The notes beneath the pieces are model-generated. The model searched no databases. It worked only from the letters and a program-made list of their open reading frames with translations, and was not told the DNA's origin. A stretch of DNA of 64,000 nucleotides from RH-AL1 sp965277355 (GTDB lineage: Bacteria > Pseudomonadota > Alphaproteobacteria > Rhizobiales > Beijerinckiaceae): NCBI GenBank assembly GCA_965277355.1, contig CBDICN010000001.1, forward strand, positions 248,001-312,000, written 5' to 3'. The translations under genes were made by a program, and so were the position numbers. Positions 1 through 8,988 of the stretch are shown here, in pieces; position 1 is the stretch's first letter, and every line of letters begins with the position of its first letter.

Positions 1-1
1 C

Positions 2-40
2 CGCTACTACGGTCCCGGCTTCAGCTACTACGGCTACTGA
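2..40 (+). CDS. C-terminal end of a Gly/Tyr-rich protein (partial)
   Basis: The window opens inside a reading frame that ends RYYGPGFSYYGY followed by TGA at 38-40. Tails rich in tyrosine and glycine are common on small secreted or envelope proteins of Rhizobiales. The fragment is only twelve codons, so it supports no functional call. It ends convergently with ruvX, and the two genes overlap by a few bases. Confidence 0.5.
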   Translation, partial: RYYGPGFSYYGY

Positions 41-525
41 CCGGACCCGTCGCTCGCGATCCGGGCAAGGCGGTCCAAAGCCCCTTGAAGGATGTAGGCG
101 GCGGCCATGCGGTCGGTGACTTCCACCCGCCGCGCGCGGCTCGCATCCTGATCGATAAGGCTGCGGGTCACCGCCGCCGTCGATAAGCGCTCGTCCCAAA
201 ACGCGAACGGGACCGGCGTCAGGCGGTCCATGCTTCGGACGAACGCCTCTGTCGCCTGCACACGTGGACCATGGCTGCCGTCCATGTTGAGCGGCAGTCC
301 GATCACGAAGGCCGCCACCCCCAGCTTGGCGACGTGCGCCAGCATCTCCGCGGCGTCGCGCTGAAATCTCGTCCGCTTGATCGTGATCAGAGGACTGGCG
401 ATCTGCCGTCCGACATCCGACACCGCCAGGCCGATCGTCTTCGTGCCGAGATCGATGCCCATCAGCCTGTCGAAGCGGGCGAGGCGCGGCGCGAGATCGG
501 ACAGTTCGATGATATTCGACGACAT
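34..525 (-). CDS. ruvX: RuvX/YqgF Holliday-junction resolvase-like nuclease
   Basis: This 163-residue protein belongs to the YqgF/RuvX family, RNase H-fold proteins linked to 16S rRNA 5' maturation and proposed as Holliday-junction resolvases. The first acidic motif is GIDLGTKTIGLAVSD near residue 24, followed by FVIGLPLNMDGSHGPR and, near the C terminus, WDERLSTAAV and the DRMAAAYILQGAL segment. The length is typical. The ATG at 525 was chosen because it gives the family N terminus; the open frame continues much further upstream but antisense to gatC. It is divergent from gatC with 75 bp between them. Confidence 0.93.
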   Translation of the reverse strand: MSSNIIELSDLAPRLARFDRLMGIDLGTKTIGLAVSDVGRQIASPLITIKRTRFQRDAAEMLAHVAKLGVAAFVIGLPLNMDGSHGPRVQATEAFVRSMDRLTPVPFAFWDERLSTAAVTRSLIDQDASRARRVEVTDRMAAAYILQGALDRLARIASDGSGQ

Positions 526-600
526 GCCACCTTGTGACCACCGCGTGACTTGACCGCAAGTCCGATGATATAGGCGGTCACCCTCCGGCGAAGAGACGAC

Positions 601-888
601 ATGGCGGTAGATCAGGCGACGGTCCGGCGCATCGCGCATCTGGCGCGCATCAAGGTTCCCGATGACGAGATCGTCGGCCTCCAGGGCGAGTTGAACGCGA
701 TCCTCGCCTTCGTCGAGACCTTGCGCGAGGTCGACGTCGAAGGCGTCGAGCCGATGACGTCGGTCACCCCAATGAGCATGAAGAAGCGCGAGGATGTCGT
801 GACCGACGGCGAGATCGCCGATGCCGTCACGAAGAACGCGCCGGTCAGCGAGGACCATTACTTCATGGTTCCCAAGGTCATCGAATAG
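601..888 (+). CDS. gatC: Asp-tRNA(Asn)/Glu-tRNA(Gln) amidotransferase subunit C
   Basis: A 95-residue GatC, the small structural subunit of the GatCAB amidotransferase that converts misacylated Glu-tRNA(Gln) or Asp-tRNA(Asn) to the amide form. It starts MAVDQATVRRIAHLARI, carries the FVETLREVDVEGVEPMTSVTP segment expected of GatC and ends DHYFMVPKVIE. It is followed after 19 bp by gatA on the same strand, so the two are probably co-transcribed. gatB is not in this window. Confidence 0.95.
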   Translation: MAVDQATVRRIAHLARIKVPDDEIVGLQGELNAILAFVETLREVDVEGVEPMTSVTPMSMKKREDVVTDGEIADAVTKNAPVSEDHYFMVPKVIE

Positions 889-907
889 CCCCGAGAGAGC
901 CAGTCCC

Positions 908-2386
908 TTGACCGATCTCACCGCTCTCTCGCTTGCGGAGGCCCGCGACGGGCTGAGGGCAAGACGTTTCTCCGCCGTCGAACTCAACCGCGCCCTGGTG
1001 GAGGCGGTCGCCGCCGCCAAGCCGCTCAACTGCTTCATCGTCGAGACGCCGGACGCGGCGCTCGCGCAGGCGGCCGAGTCCGACCGGCGGCTAGCGGCAG
1101 GCGAGGCGCGCCCGCTCGAAGGCATCCCGCTCGGCATCAAGGACCTCTACTGCACCAAGGACGTGCAGACGACGGCGGCGAGCCGCATGCTCGAGGGCTT
1201 CGTGCCGCCATACGAGTCGTCGGTCTCCGCCAACCTCTGGCGTGACGGCGCCACGATGCTCGGCAAGCTCAACCTCGACGAGTTCGCGATGGGCTCCTCG
1301 AACGAGACCTCGCATTTCGGCCCGGTCGTCTCTCCCTGGCGGCGTCACGGCTCGGACGCCAAGCTGGTGCCGGGCGGGTCCTCCGGCGGCTCGGCCGCGG
1401 CGGTGGCCGCGCGGCTCTGCTTCGGCGCGACCGCCACCGACACCGGCGGCTCGATCCGCCAGCCGGCGGCCTTCACCGGAACGGTCGGGATCAAGCCGAC
1501 CTACGGGCGTTGCTCGCGCTGGGGCATCGTCGCCTTCGCCTCCTCGCTCGACCAGGCCGGCCCGATCGCCCGCGACGTGCGCGATTGCGCGATCCTGATG
1601 CGCTCGATGGCCGGCCACGACCCGAAGGACACCACCTCCGTCGACCTGCCGGTGCCGGACTACGCGGCCGCCGTCGGCGCCTCGATGAAGGGCCGCAAGA
1701 TCGGTTTGCCCAAGGAATACCGAATGGACGGCATGTCCGCCGAGGTCGACGCGCTCTGGCAGCAGGGCGTCGCTTGGCTGCGGGACGCCGGCGCCGAGAT
1801 CGTCGATATCTCGCTGCCGCATACGAAATATGCTCTCGCCGCCTACTACGTCGTGGCGCCGGCCGAAGCCTCCTCGAACCTCGCGCGCTACGACGGCGTG
1901 CGCTACGGTCTGCGCGTGCCGGCCCGCGACATCGTCGAGATGTACGAGGAAACCCGTGCCGCGGGCTTCGGCAAGGAAGTGCGCCGCCGCATCATGATCG
2001 GCACCTACGTGCTCTCGGCCGGCTATTACGACGCCTATTACGTTCGCGCGCAAAAGATCCGCACCCTGATCAAGCGCGACTTCGAGGACGTGTTCGCGCA
2101 GGGCGTCGAGGCGATCCTGACGCCGGCCACGCCGTCGGCGGCCTTCGCGCAGGGCGAGAAGGGCTCCGTCGACCCGATCGAGATGTACCTCAACGACGTG
2201 TTCACCGTAACGGTGAACATGGCCGGCCTGCCGGGTATCGCGGTACCGGCCGGGCTCTCGGCGACCGGCCTTCCGCTCGGCTTGCAACTGATCGGCCGCG
2301 CCTTCGACGAGGAGACACTGTTCACGGTGGCGGCGGCGATCGAGCAGGCGGCCCCGAGGATCGAGTTGCCCGCGCGCTGGTGGTAG
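908..2386 (+). CDS. gatA: Asp-tRNA(Asn)/Glu-tRNA(Gln) amidotransferase subunit A
   Basis: A 492-residue amidase-signature protein and catalytic subunit of GatCAB, which releases ammonia from glutamine. The Ser-cisSer-Lys centre is visible: KDLYCTKDV supplies the lysine, and GGSSGGSAAAVAA with DTGGSIRQPAA supplies the serines. A TTG start at 908 is chosen because it gives the family N terminus (TDLTALSLAEARDGL) and the usual length; there is no suitable ATG. Unlike many bacteria, gatB does not follow: the next gene is an unrelated monooxygenase on the other strand. Confidence 0.94.
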   Translation: MTDLTALSLAEARDGLRARRFSAVELNRALVEAVAAAKPLNCFIVETPDAALAQAAESDRRLAAGEARPLEGIPLGIKDLYCTKDVQTTAASRMLEGFVPPYESSVSANLWRDGATMLGKLNLDEFAMGSSNETSHFGPVVSPWRRHGSDAKLVPGGSSGGSAAAVAARLCFGATATDTGGSIRQPAAFTGTVGIKPTYGRCSRWGIVAFASSLDQAGPIARDVRDCAILMRSMAGHDPKDTTSVDLPVPDYAAAVGASMKGRKIGLPKEYRMDGMSAEVDALWQQGVAWLRDAGAEIVDISLPHTKYALAAYYVVAPAEASSNLARYDGVRYGLRVPARDIVEMYEETRAAGFGKEVRRRIMIGTYVLSAGYYDAYYVRAQKIRTLIKRDFEDVFAQGVEAILTPATPSAAFAQGEKGSVDPIEMYLNDVFTVTVNMAGLPGIAVPAGLSATGLPLGLQLIGRAFDEETLFTVAAAIEQAAPRIELPARWW

Positions 2387-2423
2387 CAAGCTTCGTCAGC
2401 TCGGACGCGCTCCCGAGGATCGG

Positions 2424-2765
2424 CTACTCCGCCGCGTGCTGCTTCAGGTCTGGGTTCTCCAGCGTCTGGATCACCTCGAAGCCCTCGAACTCGGGGTGGC
2501 CGAGCGTCATGCGCTTGTTGCCGCCGGCGTTGCGGTGGGCGGCGCGGAAATGCTCCGACGTCGTCCACGCCTCGAAGTTCGCCTTCGAGGCCCAGACCGT
2601 GTGTGACGAGTAGAGGATGTGGTCCTCGCGCTCGGGCCCGCGCAGCATGTGGAATTCGACGAAACCGGGGTTCTTCTCGAGATGCGATTCGCGGCCGAGC
2701 CACATGGCCTCGAAGTCTCCCGCCTCTTCCTTCAAGACCTTGAAGCGGTTCATGGCGATGAACAT
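2424..2765 (-). CDS. IsdG/HmuQ-type heme-degrading monooxygenase
   Basis: A 113-residue ferredoxin-fold protein of the antibiotic-biosynthesis monooxygenase superfamily. It begins MFIAMNRFKV and contains W at about residue 67 and H at about 77 (FEAWTTSEHFRAAHR). That Asn-Trp-His arrangement is the heme-binding catalytic triad of IsdG-like heme oxygenases, so release of iron from heme is the likely role. It stands alone on the minus strand. The general family is clear; heme as substrate is inferred from the triad. Confidence 0.8.
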   Translation of the reverse strand: MFIAMNRFKVLKEEAGDFEAMWLGRESHLEKNPGFVEFHMLRGPEREDHILYSSHTVWASKANFEAWTTSEHFRAAHRNAGGNKRMTLGHPEFEGFEVIQTLENPDLKQHAAE

Positions 2766-2915
2766 GGGCGGCGTCCTCTCAGCGTTCCTCGGAAGTCGGC
2801 AGCGAACCTAGCAAATCGGCGCTGCCCCGGCACCCCATAAACGAAGGTGCTCGTCCATATCTGTGCTGCGACACGCGTTGTATGACGAGTTTTGGACCTT
2901 TACTGAGGCGCCGTC

Positions 2916-2996
2916 ATGGACGACCGGAAAGCGATTCGCGCTGCGAAGAGGTATGTGAGCAAAATCTATGCTGACGAGCAGATCGGCAATCGATAG
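2916..2996 (+). pseudogene. Truncated remnant of a small conserved hypothetical protein
   Basis: A 26-codon reading frame, MDDRKAIRAAKRYVSKIYAD then EQIGNR and a stop, matches the N-terminal third of a small Rhizobiales protein as I recall it, whose members begin with an R-x-A-I-x-A-A-K-R-x-V pattern and continue for another 50 or so residues. Here it stops at TAG at 2994-2996, and the downstream sequence in any frame does not continue the family. It is probably a relic. Confidence 0.4.
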
Positions 2997-3103
2997 CTAC
3001 CATTGCTCGGCGCGGCGAGCTTTCCCAAAAGGATCGGAAATCGAGAAACAACCGGCGCGTCAGTCAGGGCCAGGTGGCTGGACGATCGCTGTTTTGGAAC
3101 TCT

Positions 3104-3394
3104 TTAGCCTGCGTCGACAACAAACATGCGTGCTTCCTGCGCCGCGTCGCGCTCAATCTTGATCCGCGCGCACTCCGATGATTGATAAAACGCCAGCGCG
3201 TCGGCGAGGGTCGCGAATTCGAAGATGCCTGCCATAGGCAATGGCGTCACGTCCCCTTCCAGCAGCTGGGCCACCGGCCCAAAATGGAGGATGCGGCCTC
3301 CCGCTGCCTGTAGCGCTGCCTGAAAGCGCGGCGCCAATGCGGCTTGCTTGCCCGGATCTTTGACACGCAGATTGACGTGGACATAGGCCGGCAT
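3104..3394 (-). CDS. DUF1330 family protein
   Basis: A 96-residue single-domain protein (MPAYVHVNLRVKDPGKQAAL) with the dimeric alpha/beta-barrel signature of DUF1330: an N-terminal strand with VNLRVKDP, a central GRILHFGPVAQLLEGD, and ALAFYQSSECARIKIERDAA near the C terminus. The family's biochemical role is not established. It is a single minus-strand gene between the heme-oxygenase-like gene and rsmA, with about 95 bp upstream before the end of rsmA. Confidence 0.75.
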   Translation of the reverse strand: MPAYVHVNLRVKDPGKQAALAPRFQAALQAAGGRILHFGPVAQLLEGDVTPLPMAGIFEFATLADALAFYQSSECARIKIERDAAQEARMFVVDAG

Positions 3395-3488
3395 GGCGCA
3401 GCTCCCTAAATTAATGTATATACAGTTGACGTGGGTTGGAGAGTGTCGAGACCTGCAAATGACAGAAGCTTCGTGACCGAGTGATCAA

Positions 3489-4358
3489 CTACGAGCGCGA
3501 CTTTTTGGCGTAGATGTCGAGCGCGCGTGCGAGCGCGACGAAGCCTTCCACCGGCACCTCCTCCGCCCGGCGCGTCGGCTCGATGTCGGCCGTCTTCAAC
3601 AGCGCGATCGGATCGACGCCGAGCGACCGCAGCGACTGGCGCAGCATTTTCCGCCGTTGGCCGAAGGCGGCCTGGGTCACGGACGACAGCGCGCGGGCCT
3701 CGCAGGGCAGGGGCGCGGCGCGCGGCACCAGCTCGACGATGCTCGACGTCACGTTGGGCGGCGGGATGAAGCTCTGGCGCGGCACGTCGAACAGGATGCG
3801 CGTGGTGCATCGCCAGTTGGCGAGCACGGCGAGGCGCCCGTAGGCGGCGCGCTCGCGCGGCGTCGCGACGATGCGCTCGGCGACCTCGCGCTGGAACATC
3901 AAGGTCAGCCGGTCGAACCAGGGCGGCCAGGGTGCGGTCTCGAGCCAGCCGGTCAGCAGCGGCGTCGCGATATTGTAGGGCAGGTTGGCGCAGATCCGGG
4001 TCGGGCCGGCGTCGGCGCGAAGCGCGGCGAAGTCGGTGCTCGTCGCGTCCGCCGCGAGGATTTGCAGCCGGTCGGGATAGCGCGCGGCGATCTCCGCCAG
4101 CGCCGCGAGGCAACGCTCGTCGCGTTCGATCGCCACCACCGCGGCGCCCTCGGCCAGCAGCGCGCGGGTGAGGCCGCCCGGTCCCGGCCCGACCTCGACG
4201 ACACGGACGCCGGCGAGCGGTCCGGCGGCTCGCGCGATGCGGCCGGTGAGGTTGAGATCGAAGATGAAGTTCTGGCCGAGGCTCTTCTTCGCGGCGAGTC
4301 CGTGAGTCGCCACCACCTCCCGCAGCGGCGGCAGGCCGTCGCTCGTCGCGTCGTTCAC
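3489..4358 (-). CDS. rsmA: 16S rRNA (A1518/A1519) dimethyltransferase
   Basis: This 289-residue RsmA (KsgA) dimethylates two adjacent adenines in helix 45 of 16S rRNA during small-subunit assembly. Visible motifs are KKSLGQNFIFD at the N terminus, the SAM-binding VVEVGPGPGGLTRALL, and the catalytic motif IV NLPYNIATPLL, followed by FQREVAERI. It is the last gene of the lptG-lptD-surA-pdxA-rsmA operon, and its ATG overlaps the pdxA stop by four bases (ATGA), indicating translational coupling. Confidence 0.96.
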   Translation of the reverse strand: MNDATSDGLPPLREVVATHGLAAKKSLGQNFIFDLNLTGRIARAAGPLAGVRVVEVGPGPGGLTRALLAEGAAVVAIERDERCLAALAEIAARYPDRLQILAADATSTDFAALRADAGPTRICANLPYNIATPLLTGWLETAPWPPWFDRLTLMFQREVAERIVATPRERAAYGRLAVLANWRCTTRILFDVPRQSFIPPPNVTSSIVELVPRAAPLPCEARALSSVTQAAFGQRRKMLRQSLRSLGVDPIALLKTADIEPTRRAEEVPVEGFVALARALDIYAKKSRS

Positions 4359-5401
4359 GCCAGGGGCATCGCGTCGCCGCGTGCGGCATCGGCGCGGGCC
4401 AGACGGCCGGCGAGGCCGAGCGCCGCGATCAGGCTCGAAGGATCGGCGACGCCGCGCCCGGCGATGTCGAAGGCGGTGCCGTGGTCGGGCGAGGTGCGCA
4501 CGAACGGCAGGCCGAGGGTCACGTTGACGGCGCTCTCGAAGGCGAGCGTCTTGATCGGAATCAGCGCCTGGTCGTGGTACATCGTCACGACAACGTCGTA
4601 GCGCCCGCGCGCCGCGGCATGGAACAGAGTATCGGCCGGATGAGGGCCCGTTGCGGCGATACCCTCGGCGCGCAAAACCTCGATCGCCGGCGCGATGATC
4701 GCGAGGTCCTCGCCGCCGATGTCGCCGCTCTCTCCGGCGTGAGGGTTGAGCCCGGTGATCGCGATGCGCGGGTGTGCGATGCCGAAGCGCCGCGTGAAAT
4801 CACGCGCGACGGTTCGCGCCGTCTCGATGATGAGGGCCTGCGTGACGAGGCCCGGCACGCTAGCCAGCGGCACGTGGATCGTGGCCGGCACGACGCTGAG
4901 AATGGGCGACCACAACAGCATGACCGCCTTAGAGGTGGCGCCGAAGTAGCGCCGCGCCAATTCACCCATGAACTCGGTCTGGCCGGGATGGGGAAAGCCG
5001 ACCTTGTGGAGGATCTCCTTCGAGACCGGGAGCGTCACCACGGCGGAAGCGTCGCCGCTCGATACCAGCGCGACACCCTGCTCGAGCGCGGCGATGGTGC
5101 CGGGCGCGTCGGCGGCATCTGGCCTGCCCGGTACGCCGCGCGTCTCGATCGCGAGCGGCACCACCGGCAACACCTTGGCAAACATCGATGGCGCTTCGCC
5201 GGGCGCCGCGGCCGCGAGCGGCACGGCAAGAGCGAGTGCCGCGGCAACGCGCCGGCAATGATCGAGATCGGCGATGAGGAAGAAAGCCGCCGCGCCCGTT
5301 TCCGCATGGCACGCGGCCCAGGCTTTGAGCGCGATCTCGATGCCGATGCCGGACGGGTCGCCGCGGGTCAGCGCCAGCGCCCGATCCGGCGCACGGATCA
5401 T
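4355..5401 (-). CDS. pdxA: 4-hydroxythreonine-4-phosphate dehydrogenase
   Basis: A 348-residue PdxA of the pyridoxal-phosphate biosynthesis pathway, which oxidises 4-phosphohydroxy-L-threonine. It starts MIRAPDRALALTRGDPSGIG, the family hallmark. It also contains FPHPGQTEFMGELA, the metal-binding GLNPHAGESG, YHDQALIPIKTL and the C-terminal TSPDHGTAFDIAG. The ATG at 5401 shares a base with the surA stop codon. Association with surA and rsmA is a classic proteobacterial operon. Confidence 0.95.
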   Translation of the reverse strand: MIRAPDRALALTRGDPSGIGIEIALKAWAACHAETGAAAFFLIADLDHCRRVAAALALAVPLAAAAPGEAPSMFAKVLPVVPLAIETRGVPGRPDAADAPGTIAALEQGVALVSSGDASAVVTLPVSKEILHKVGFPHPGQTEFMGELARRYFGATSKAVMLLWSPILSVVPATIHVPLASVPGLVTQALIIETARTVARDFTRRFGIAHPRIAITGLNPHAGESGDIGGEDLAIIAPAIEVLRAEGIAATGPHPADTLFHAAARGRYDVVVTMYHDQALIPIKTLAFESAVNVTLGLPFVRTSPDHGTAFDIAGRGVADPSSLIAALGLAGRLARADAARGDAMPLA

Positions 5402-6324
5402 CAGTGGCGCTCGATCACGGCGTGGGCGCGCATGTCTTTGTACTTGGCCTCGGTCTCCTGCTCCATGTGCTCGTTGAGGAGACGTTCCGAGATCGTCTTG
5501 CGCAGTTCCTCGGTGTCGTTCGAGGCGCTGCGGTCGCAGAGGGCGATGAGCTCGATGCCGTTGGGCGAGCGGCTCGGCGCCGTGAGATGACCGATCGGCA
5601 TCTTGTCGAGGACCTCCTTGATGCCGTCGCCGAGCTGCGTCGAGGTGCGCGTCAAGCTGGATCGGACGGCGACGCCCGGCAGAGTCTTCGCGTAGGGTAT
5701 GCCGGTCGCGCAACTGCTGAAGCGCCCGCGCAGCGCCTCGGCTTCCTTGACGCTGGCGTTCACCGTCTCCGGACCGTCGCCGGGGTTCAGCGTGAACACG
5801 ACCTGCCGGATCGTGTAGCTGGTGATCGCGCTCTTGCCCCGCTCCCGCGCCATCTCCTCGCGTACCTGGATCTCGCTCGCTTCAACGCCGCGGTTGAGTG
5901 CCTTCACGAGCACGGAATAGCCGAGCTCCGCCTTGAAGTGGTTGCGCGTGTGCTCCTGGCTGACGCCAGCCTTGTTGATGTCGGTGAGGAGCTGGGCAGC
6001 CGACGTCCTCAGCTTCTTGGCGTCGGTCTGGACCTGCTCGCCGATCTCGTCGTCCTTGATGGTGATGCCGTAGCGGGTGGCCTCGCGGCTCCTCAGGCGA
6101 TCCGAGATCATGCTCTCGATGGCCGCCTCGCGCGACGCCGGTCGGCGCTCGGCGCGAAGGAGCTTCATGCGCTGTTCGACGTCGACCGACGTGACCGGAT
6201 CGCCGTTGATCGACAGCACGATCGCCTGAGCCTCGGCCGGGCGGACCGGCATGCCAACCATGATCGCCGCCGCCAGGCCGACCGCGGCTGCCGTTGCCGT
6301 CAGATCAATGCGTTTGCTTTCCAT
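5401..6324 (-). CDS. surA: SurA-type periplasmic peptidyl-prolyl isomerase/chaperone
   Basis: A 307-residue periplasmic chaperone for outer-membrane proteins. It has a Sec-type signal peptide (hydrophobic stretch around residues 10-28 ending in AEAQA), then the SurA N-domain with SINGDPVTSVDVEQRMKLL, and one parvulin-like region around residues 150-255 that looks divergent and lacks several rotamase residues. The ATG at 6324 was chosen over an in-frame GTG at 6345 because a GGGGAGG ribosome-binding site lies seven bases upstream. Its position between lptD and pdxA supports the call. Confidence 0.85.
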   Translation of the reverse strand: MESKRIDLTATAAAVGLAAAIMVGMPVRPAEAQAIVLSINGDPVTSVDVEQRMKLLRAERRPASREAAIESMISDRLRSREATRYGITIKDDEIGEQVQTDAKKLRTSAAQLLTDINKAGVSQEHTRNHFKAELGYSVLVKALNRGVEASEIQVREEMARERGKSAITSYTIRQVVFTLNPGDGPETVNASVKEAEALRGRFSSCATGIPYAKTLPGVAVRSSLTRTSTQLGDGIKEVLDKMPIGHLTAPSRSPNGIELIALCDRSASNDTEELRKTISERLLNEHMEQETEAKYKDMRAHAVIERH

Positions 6325-6390
6325 CGTGGTCCTCCCCAAGCGCACTCTTAAAGGGGAAAGAAATCGGCGCTTTTCGGGCGCGGACGGTTT

Positions 6391-8988
6391 CTAGCGAACG
6401 CCGTCGAGCCCCGAGTAGGTCGTGTTGGCGCCCGAGCTGCGCGAGTAGCTCGCGTCGCCGAGGGTCCGCAGCTGCAGGGAGACGAGCACCGTCTGGTTGC
6501 GCGAGAAGCTGCCGGTGCCGTTGTCCTGGTAGATCGAGGTGTAGTTGATCGTGAACGTCGTGCACTCGTCGGTGTAGCCGCCGCCGACGCCGAGCGCGGC
6601 TACGGCGAACGGCCCCGAGTTCGTGTAGTTGATGAGCGCGGCCGGGTAGAGGTGGCGGCTCATGTCGAAGGTGACGTTGCCTTGCAGGAAGTACTGCTCG
6701 GCAAACTTGTACTTCGAAAAAAGGGCGAGGCCCTCGCGGCGGACGTCGTAGCCGATCAGCGGCTGCGCCTTGTAGTTGGCGAACTCGATACCGCCGGTGA
6801 GCGCGCCGAGGTTGATGTTGGCGGTCGCATCGAGGCGGCGGTTCTCGAGCGTGCGCTCGTCGAAGCGGGCCTGGGAGCCGAACGAGATAAGCGGGAACGG
6901 GGTGATCGAGGCGCCGGCCACGTAGTCCGACAACGACCGGTTCAGGCCGGAGCTCAAGCCGATGTTGGCGGCGTCCGGCGTGGCATAGGCGTTCTGGCCC
7001 GCGACCTGAGCCGATTGGCCGGCGATGAAGTGGGCATAGCCGCCGTTGTTGAAGTTTAACGAGAACTGACCGCCGTAATTGGCGCGGATGCCGGTCTCGA
7101 AGCGGTCGTAGCCCGAGAACTTGTTCCAATCGAAGAGATTGGTCGAGTCGAAGACGAGGCTTTGCGAATCGAGGTTCACCAGCGTCCGCGTGCCGATCTG
7201 GGTATCGGGGCGCGCGATGATCTGGGCGATCGGCTCCAGAACGATCGAGCCGAAGCGCGTGCGCGTCATGAACGGGTAGCGATATTCCACGCCGACGCCA
7301 GGAATGAGGTTGCCGGTGGTGCCGGACTGTACGAAGTTGGTTTGCGACGCGTTCGAGTAGCTCGTGAAATTGCCGTTGTTCGAGAACGAGTAGTTGTTGG
7401 TCGTGTTGAGGTTCAGCGACTCGCCGTTGAAGCGGGCGAAGGCGAACGGAGTCCACACCTCGCCGATCGTGTCGATGAACTTGCGCTGGTAGCTGATCTG
7501 GCCGGTGGCCCGCGTGTAGTCGCCGCCGATACCCTGCAGCAGGCAGGAACTGCCGATCTTGCGTCCGGGCTGGTAGGTGTTGCAGACGTCGTAGAGCCCG
7601 TAGGCAGAGTCGAGCACGCGGGGCCCGACGGCCTCGTAGCTCGCCGAGGCGGCCGACAAGCTCGTCAGGTTGAAGTCGAGCTGGACCTCGCCGCCAATGC
7701 CGCGCGTCTTCGCCGGATCGATATCGATCGTCCGATTGTAGTCGAGCACCGGGTGCGCGATCGGCTGCTGAGCCTGGATGTCGTGGCTCGACAGGCCCTC
7801 GATCGCGTAGCCGCGCAGGTCGAAGAAGCTGCGGTCACCCTGACCCGTCAGGTAGATGGTCGAGACCGACTCGCTGAAATAGTTGGACGAACGCGTGTCC
7901 GTCGGAATGGAATAGTCGAACAGGTAATACTTGTCGGACAGGACCGCGATGTTCCAGCCGAAGCGCCAGCGCTCGTTGATGGCGAACTCGCCCTTGGTGT
8001 CGATGTCGCCGCGCAGGCGCTGGTTGGAGGCTCCGTAGGGTGCGGCCGGGAATGCGCCGGGATGTGCCTCGTCGATGCCGGAGACGCGGAAATAATAGAG
8101 GCCGTTGTCGAACCGCTGGCGGAACTCGGCAGCGCCGAAGAAGCCCTGCTGCGTGAAGACCGTCGGCGTGAGCGTCAGGTCGTAATTCGGCGCCAGGTTG
8201 AAGAAGATCGGCTCGCCGACGCCGTAGCCGAGTTGCGACTTATAGACCGTGTGCGGCGTGAGGAGACCCGACTTGCGGGTGACGCTCGGGTCCGGCGCCG
8301 ACAGGTACGGCACGTAGGCGATCGGGATGCCGAGGAACTCGAGGTAGGCGTCCTCGTAGTAGATCATCTGCTCGTCGTTCTTATGGATGATCTTCTTGGC
8401 GCGCACCCGCCACAGCGGCGGCTTGTCCGGATGATCCTTGCAGGCGTCGCAGGCGGTGTAAGTGCCCTTCTCGAAAACGGTGGTGTCGCCCCCGATACGC
8501 TCCAGGCGCGGCGCGCTGTAGTGGGTCTTCTGCGGCGTGTCGACGCGCAAGCTGTCGACGAAGCCGTCGCGGAAATCGTCGGTGAGGTCGAACTCGTCGC
8601 CGCGGATGATCGTCCCGTCCCGCTCGGTGAGCTTGGCGTGACCTTTGGCGAACAGGCGCTTCGTCGTCTTGTTGTAGATGACCTTGTCGGCTTCGAGCGT
8701 GCGGCCGTCGTAGTAGATGCGCACGTTGCCTTCCGCCGCGACGGTGTTGGCGTCGTTGTTCTGGACGAGCTGGTCCGCCTCGACGAGCATTTTGGCGTTC
8801 TTGTCGGCCGGCTTCATCCGCTCGGCGAGCGTCTGGGCCACGGCGGCGCCGGTCGAGGCGACCAGCAGGGCGGCCGGGAGAAGAGCGACGAGCGCGGCAA
8901 GGGGCCAGGCCCGCGCGACGGCGCTCACGCCCTTCCGTGGCGTCGCGGATGCGATCGGGCCGGAACGGCGCGGCGAGCGCCGTCGCAT
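6391..8988 (-). CDS. lptD: LPS-assembly outer-membrane protein LptD
   Basis: This 865-residue protein inserts lipopolysaccharide into the outer leaflet of the outer membrane. It has a signal peptide (WPLAALVALLPAALLVAS), an OstA/LptA-like N-terminal domain (MLVEADQLVQNNDANTVAAE and VRIYYDGRTLEADKVIYN) and a large C-terminal beta-barrel with repeated Y/F-rich strands. Conserved cysteines CDACKD occur near residue 175. The ATG at 8988 has GGAGG eight bases upstream and shares its A with the stop codon of lptG. Confidence 0.93.
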   Translation of the reverse strand: MRRRSPRRSGPIASATPRKGVSAVARAWPLAALVALLPAALLVASTGAAVAQTLAERMKPADKNAKMLVEADQLVQNNDANTVAAEGNVRIYYDGRTLEADKVIYNKTTKRLFAKGHAKLTERDGTIIRGDEFDLTDDFRDGFVDSLRVDTPQKTHYSAPRLERIGGDTTVFEKGTYTACDACKDHPDKPPLWRVRAKKIIHKNDEQMIYYEDAYLEFLGIPIAYVPYLSAPDPSVTRKSGLLTPHTVYKSQLGYGVGEPIFFNLAPNYDLTLTPTVFTQQGFFGAAEFRQRFDNGLYYFRVSGIDEAHPGAFPAAPYGASNQRLRGDIDTKGEFAINERWRFGWNIAVLSDKYYLFDYSIPTDTRSSNYFSESVSTIYLTGQGDRSFFDLRGYAIEGLSSHDIQAQQPIAHPVLDYNRTIDIDPAKTRGIGGEVQLDFNLTSLSAASASYEAVGPRVLDSAYGLYDVCNTYQPGRKIGSSCLLQGIGGDYTRATGQISYQRKFIDTIGEVWTPFAFARFNGESLNLNTTNNYSFSNNGNFTSYSNASQTNFVQSGTTGNLIPGVGVEYRYPFMTRTRFGSIVLEPIAQIIARPDTQIGTRTLVNLDSQSLVFDSTNLFDWNKFSGYDRFETGIRANYGGQFSLNFNNGGYAHFIAGQSAQVAGQNAYATPDAANIGLSSGLNRSLSDYVAGASITPFPLISFGSQARFDERTLENRRLDATANINLGALTGGIEFANYKAQPLIGYDVRREGLALFSKYKFAEQYFLQGNVTFDMSRHLYPAALINYTNSGPFAVAALGVGGGYTDECTTFTINYTSIYQDNGTGSFSRNQTVLVSLQLRTLGDASYSRSSGANTTYSGLDGVR

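Noticed and set aside
526..1140. Upstream extension of the ruvX frame to 368 residues
   Set aside because: The extra 200 codons are antisense to gatC and gatA and arginine/serine-rich; the family N terminus begins at the ATG at 525.
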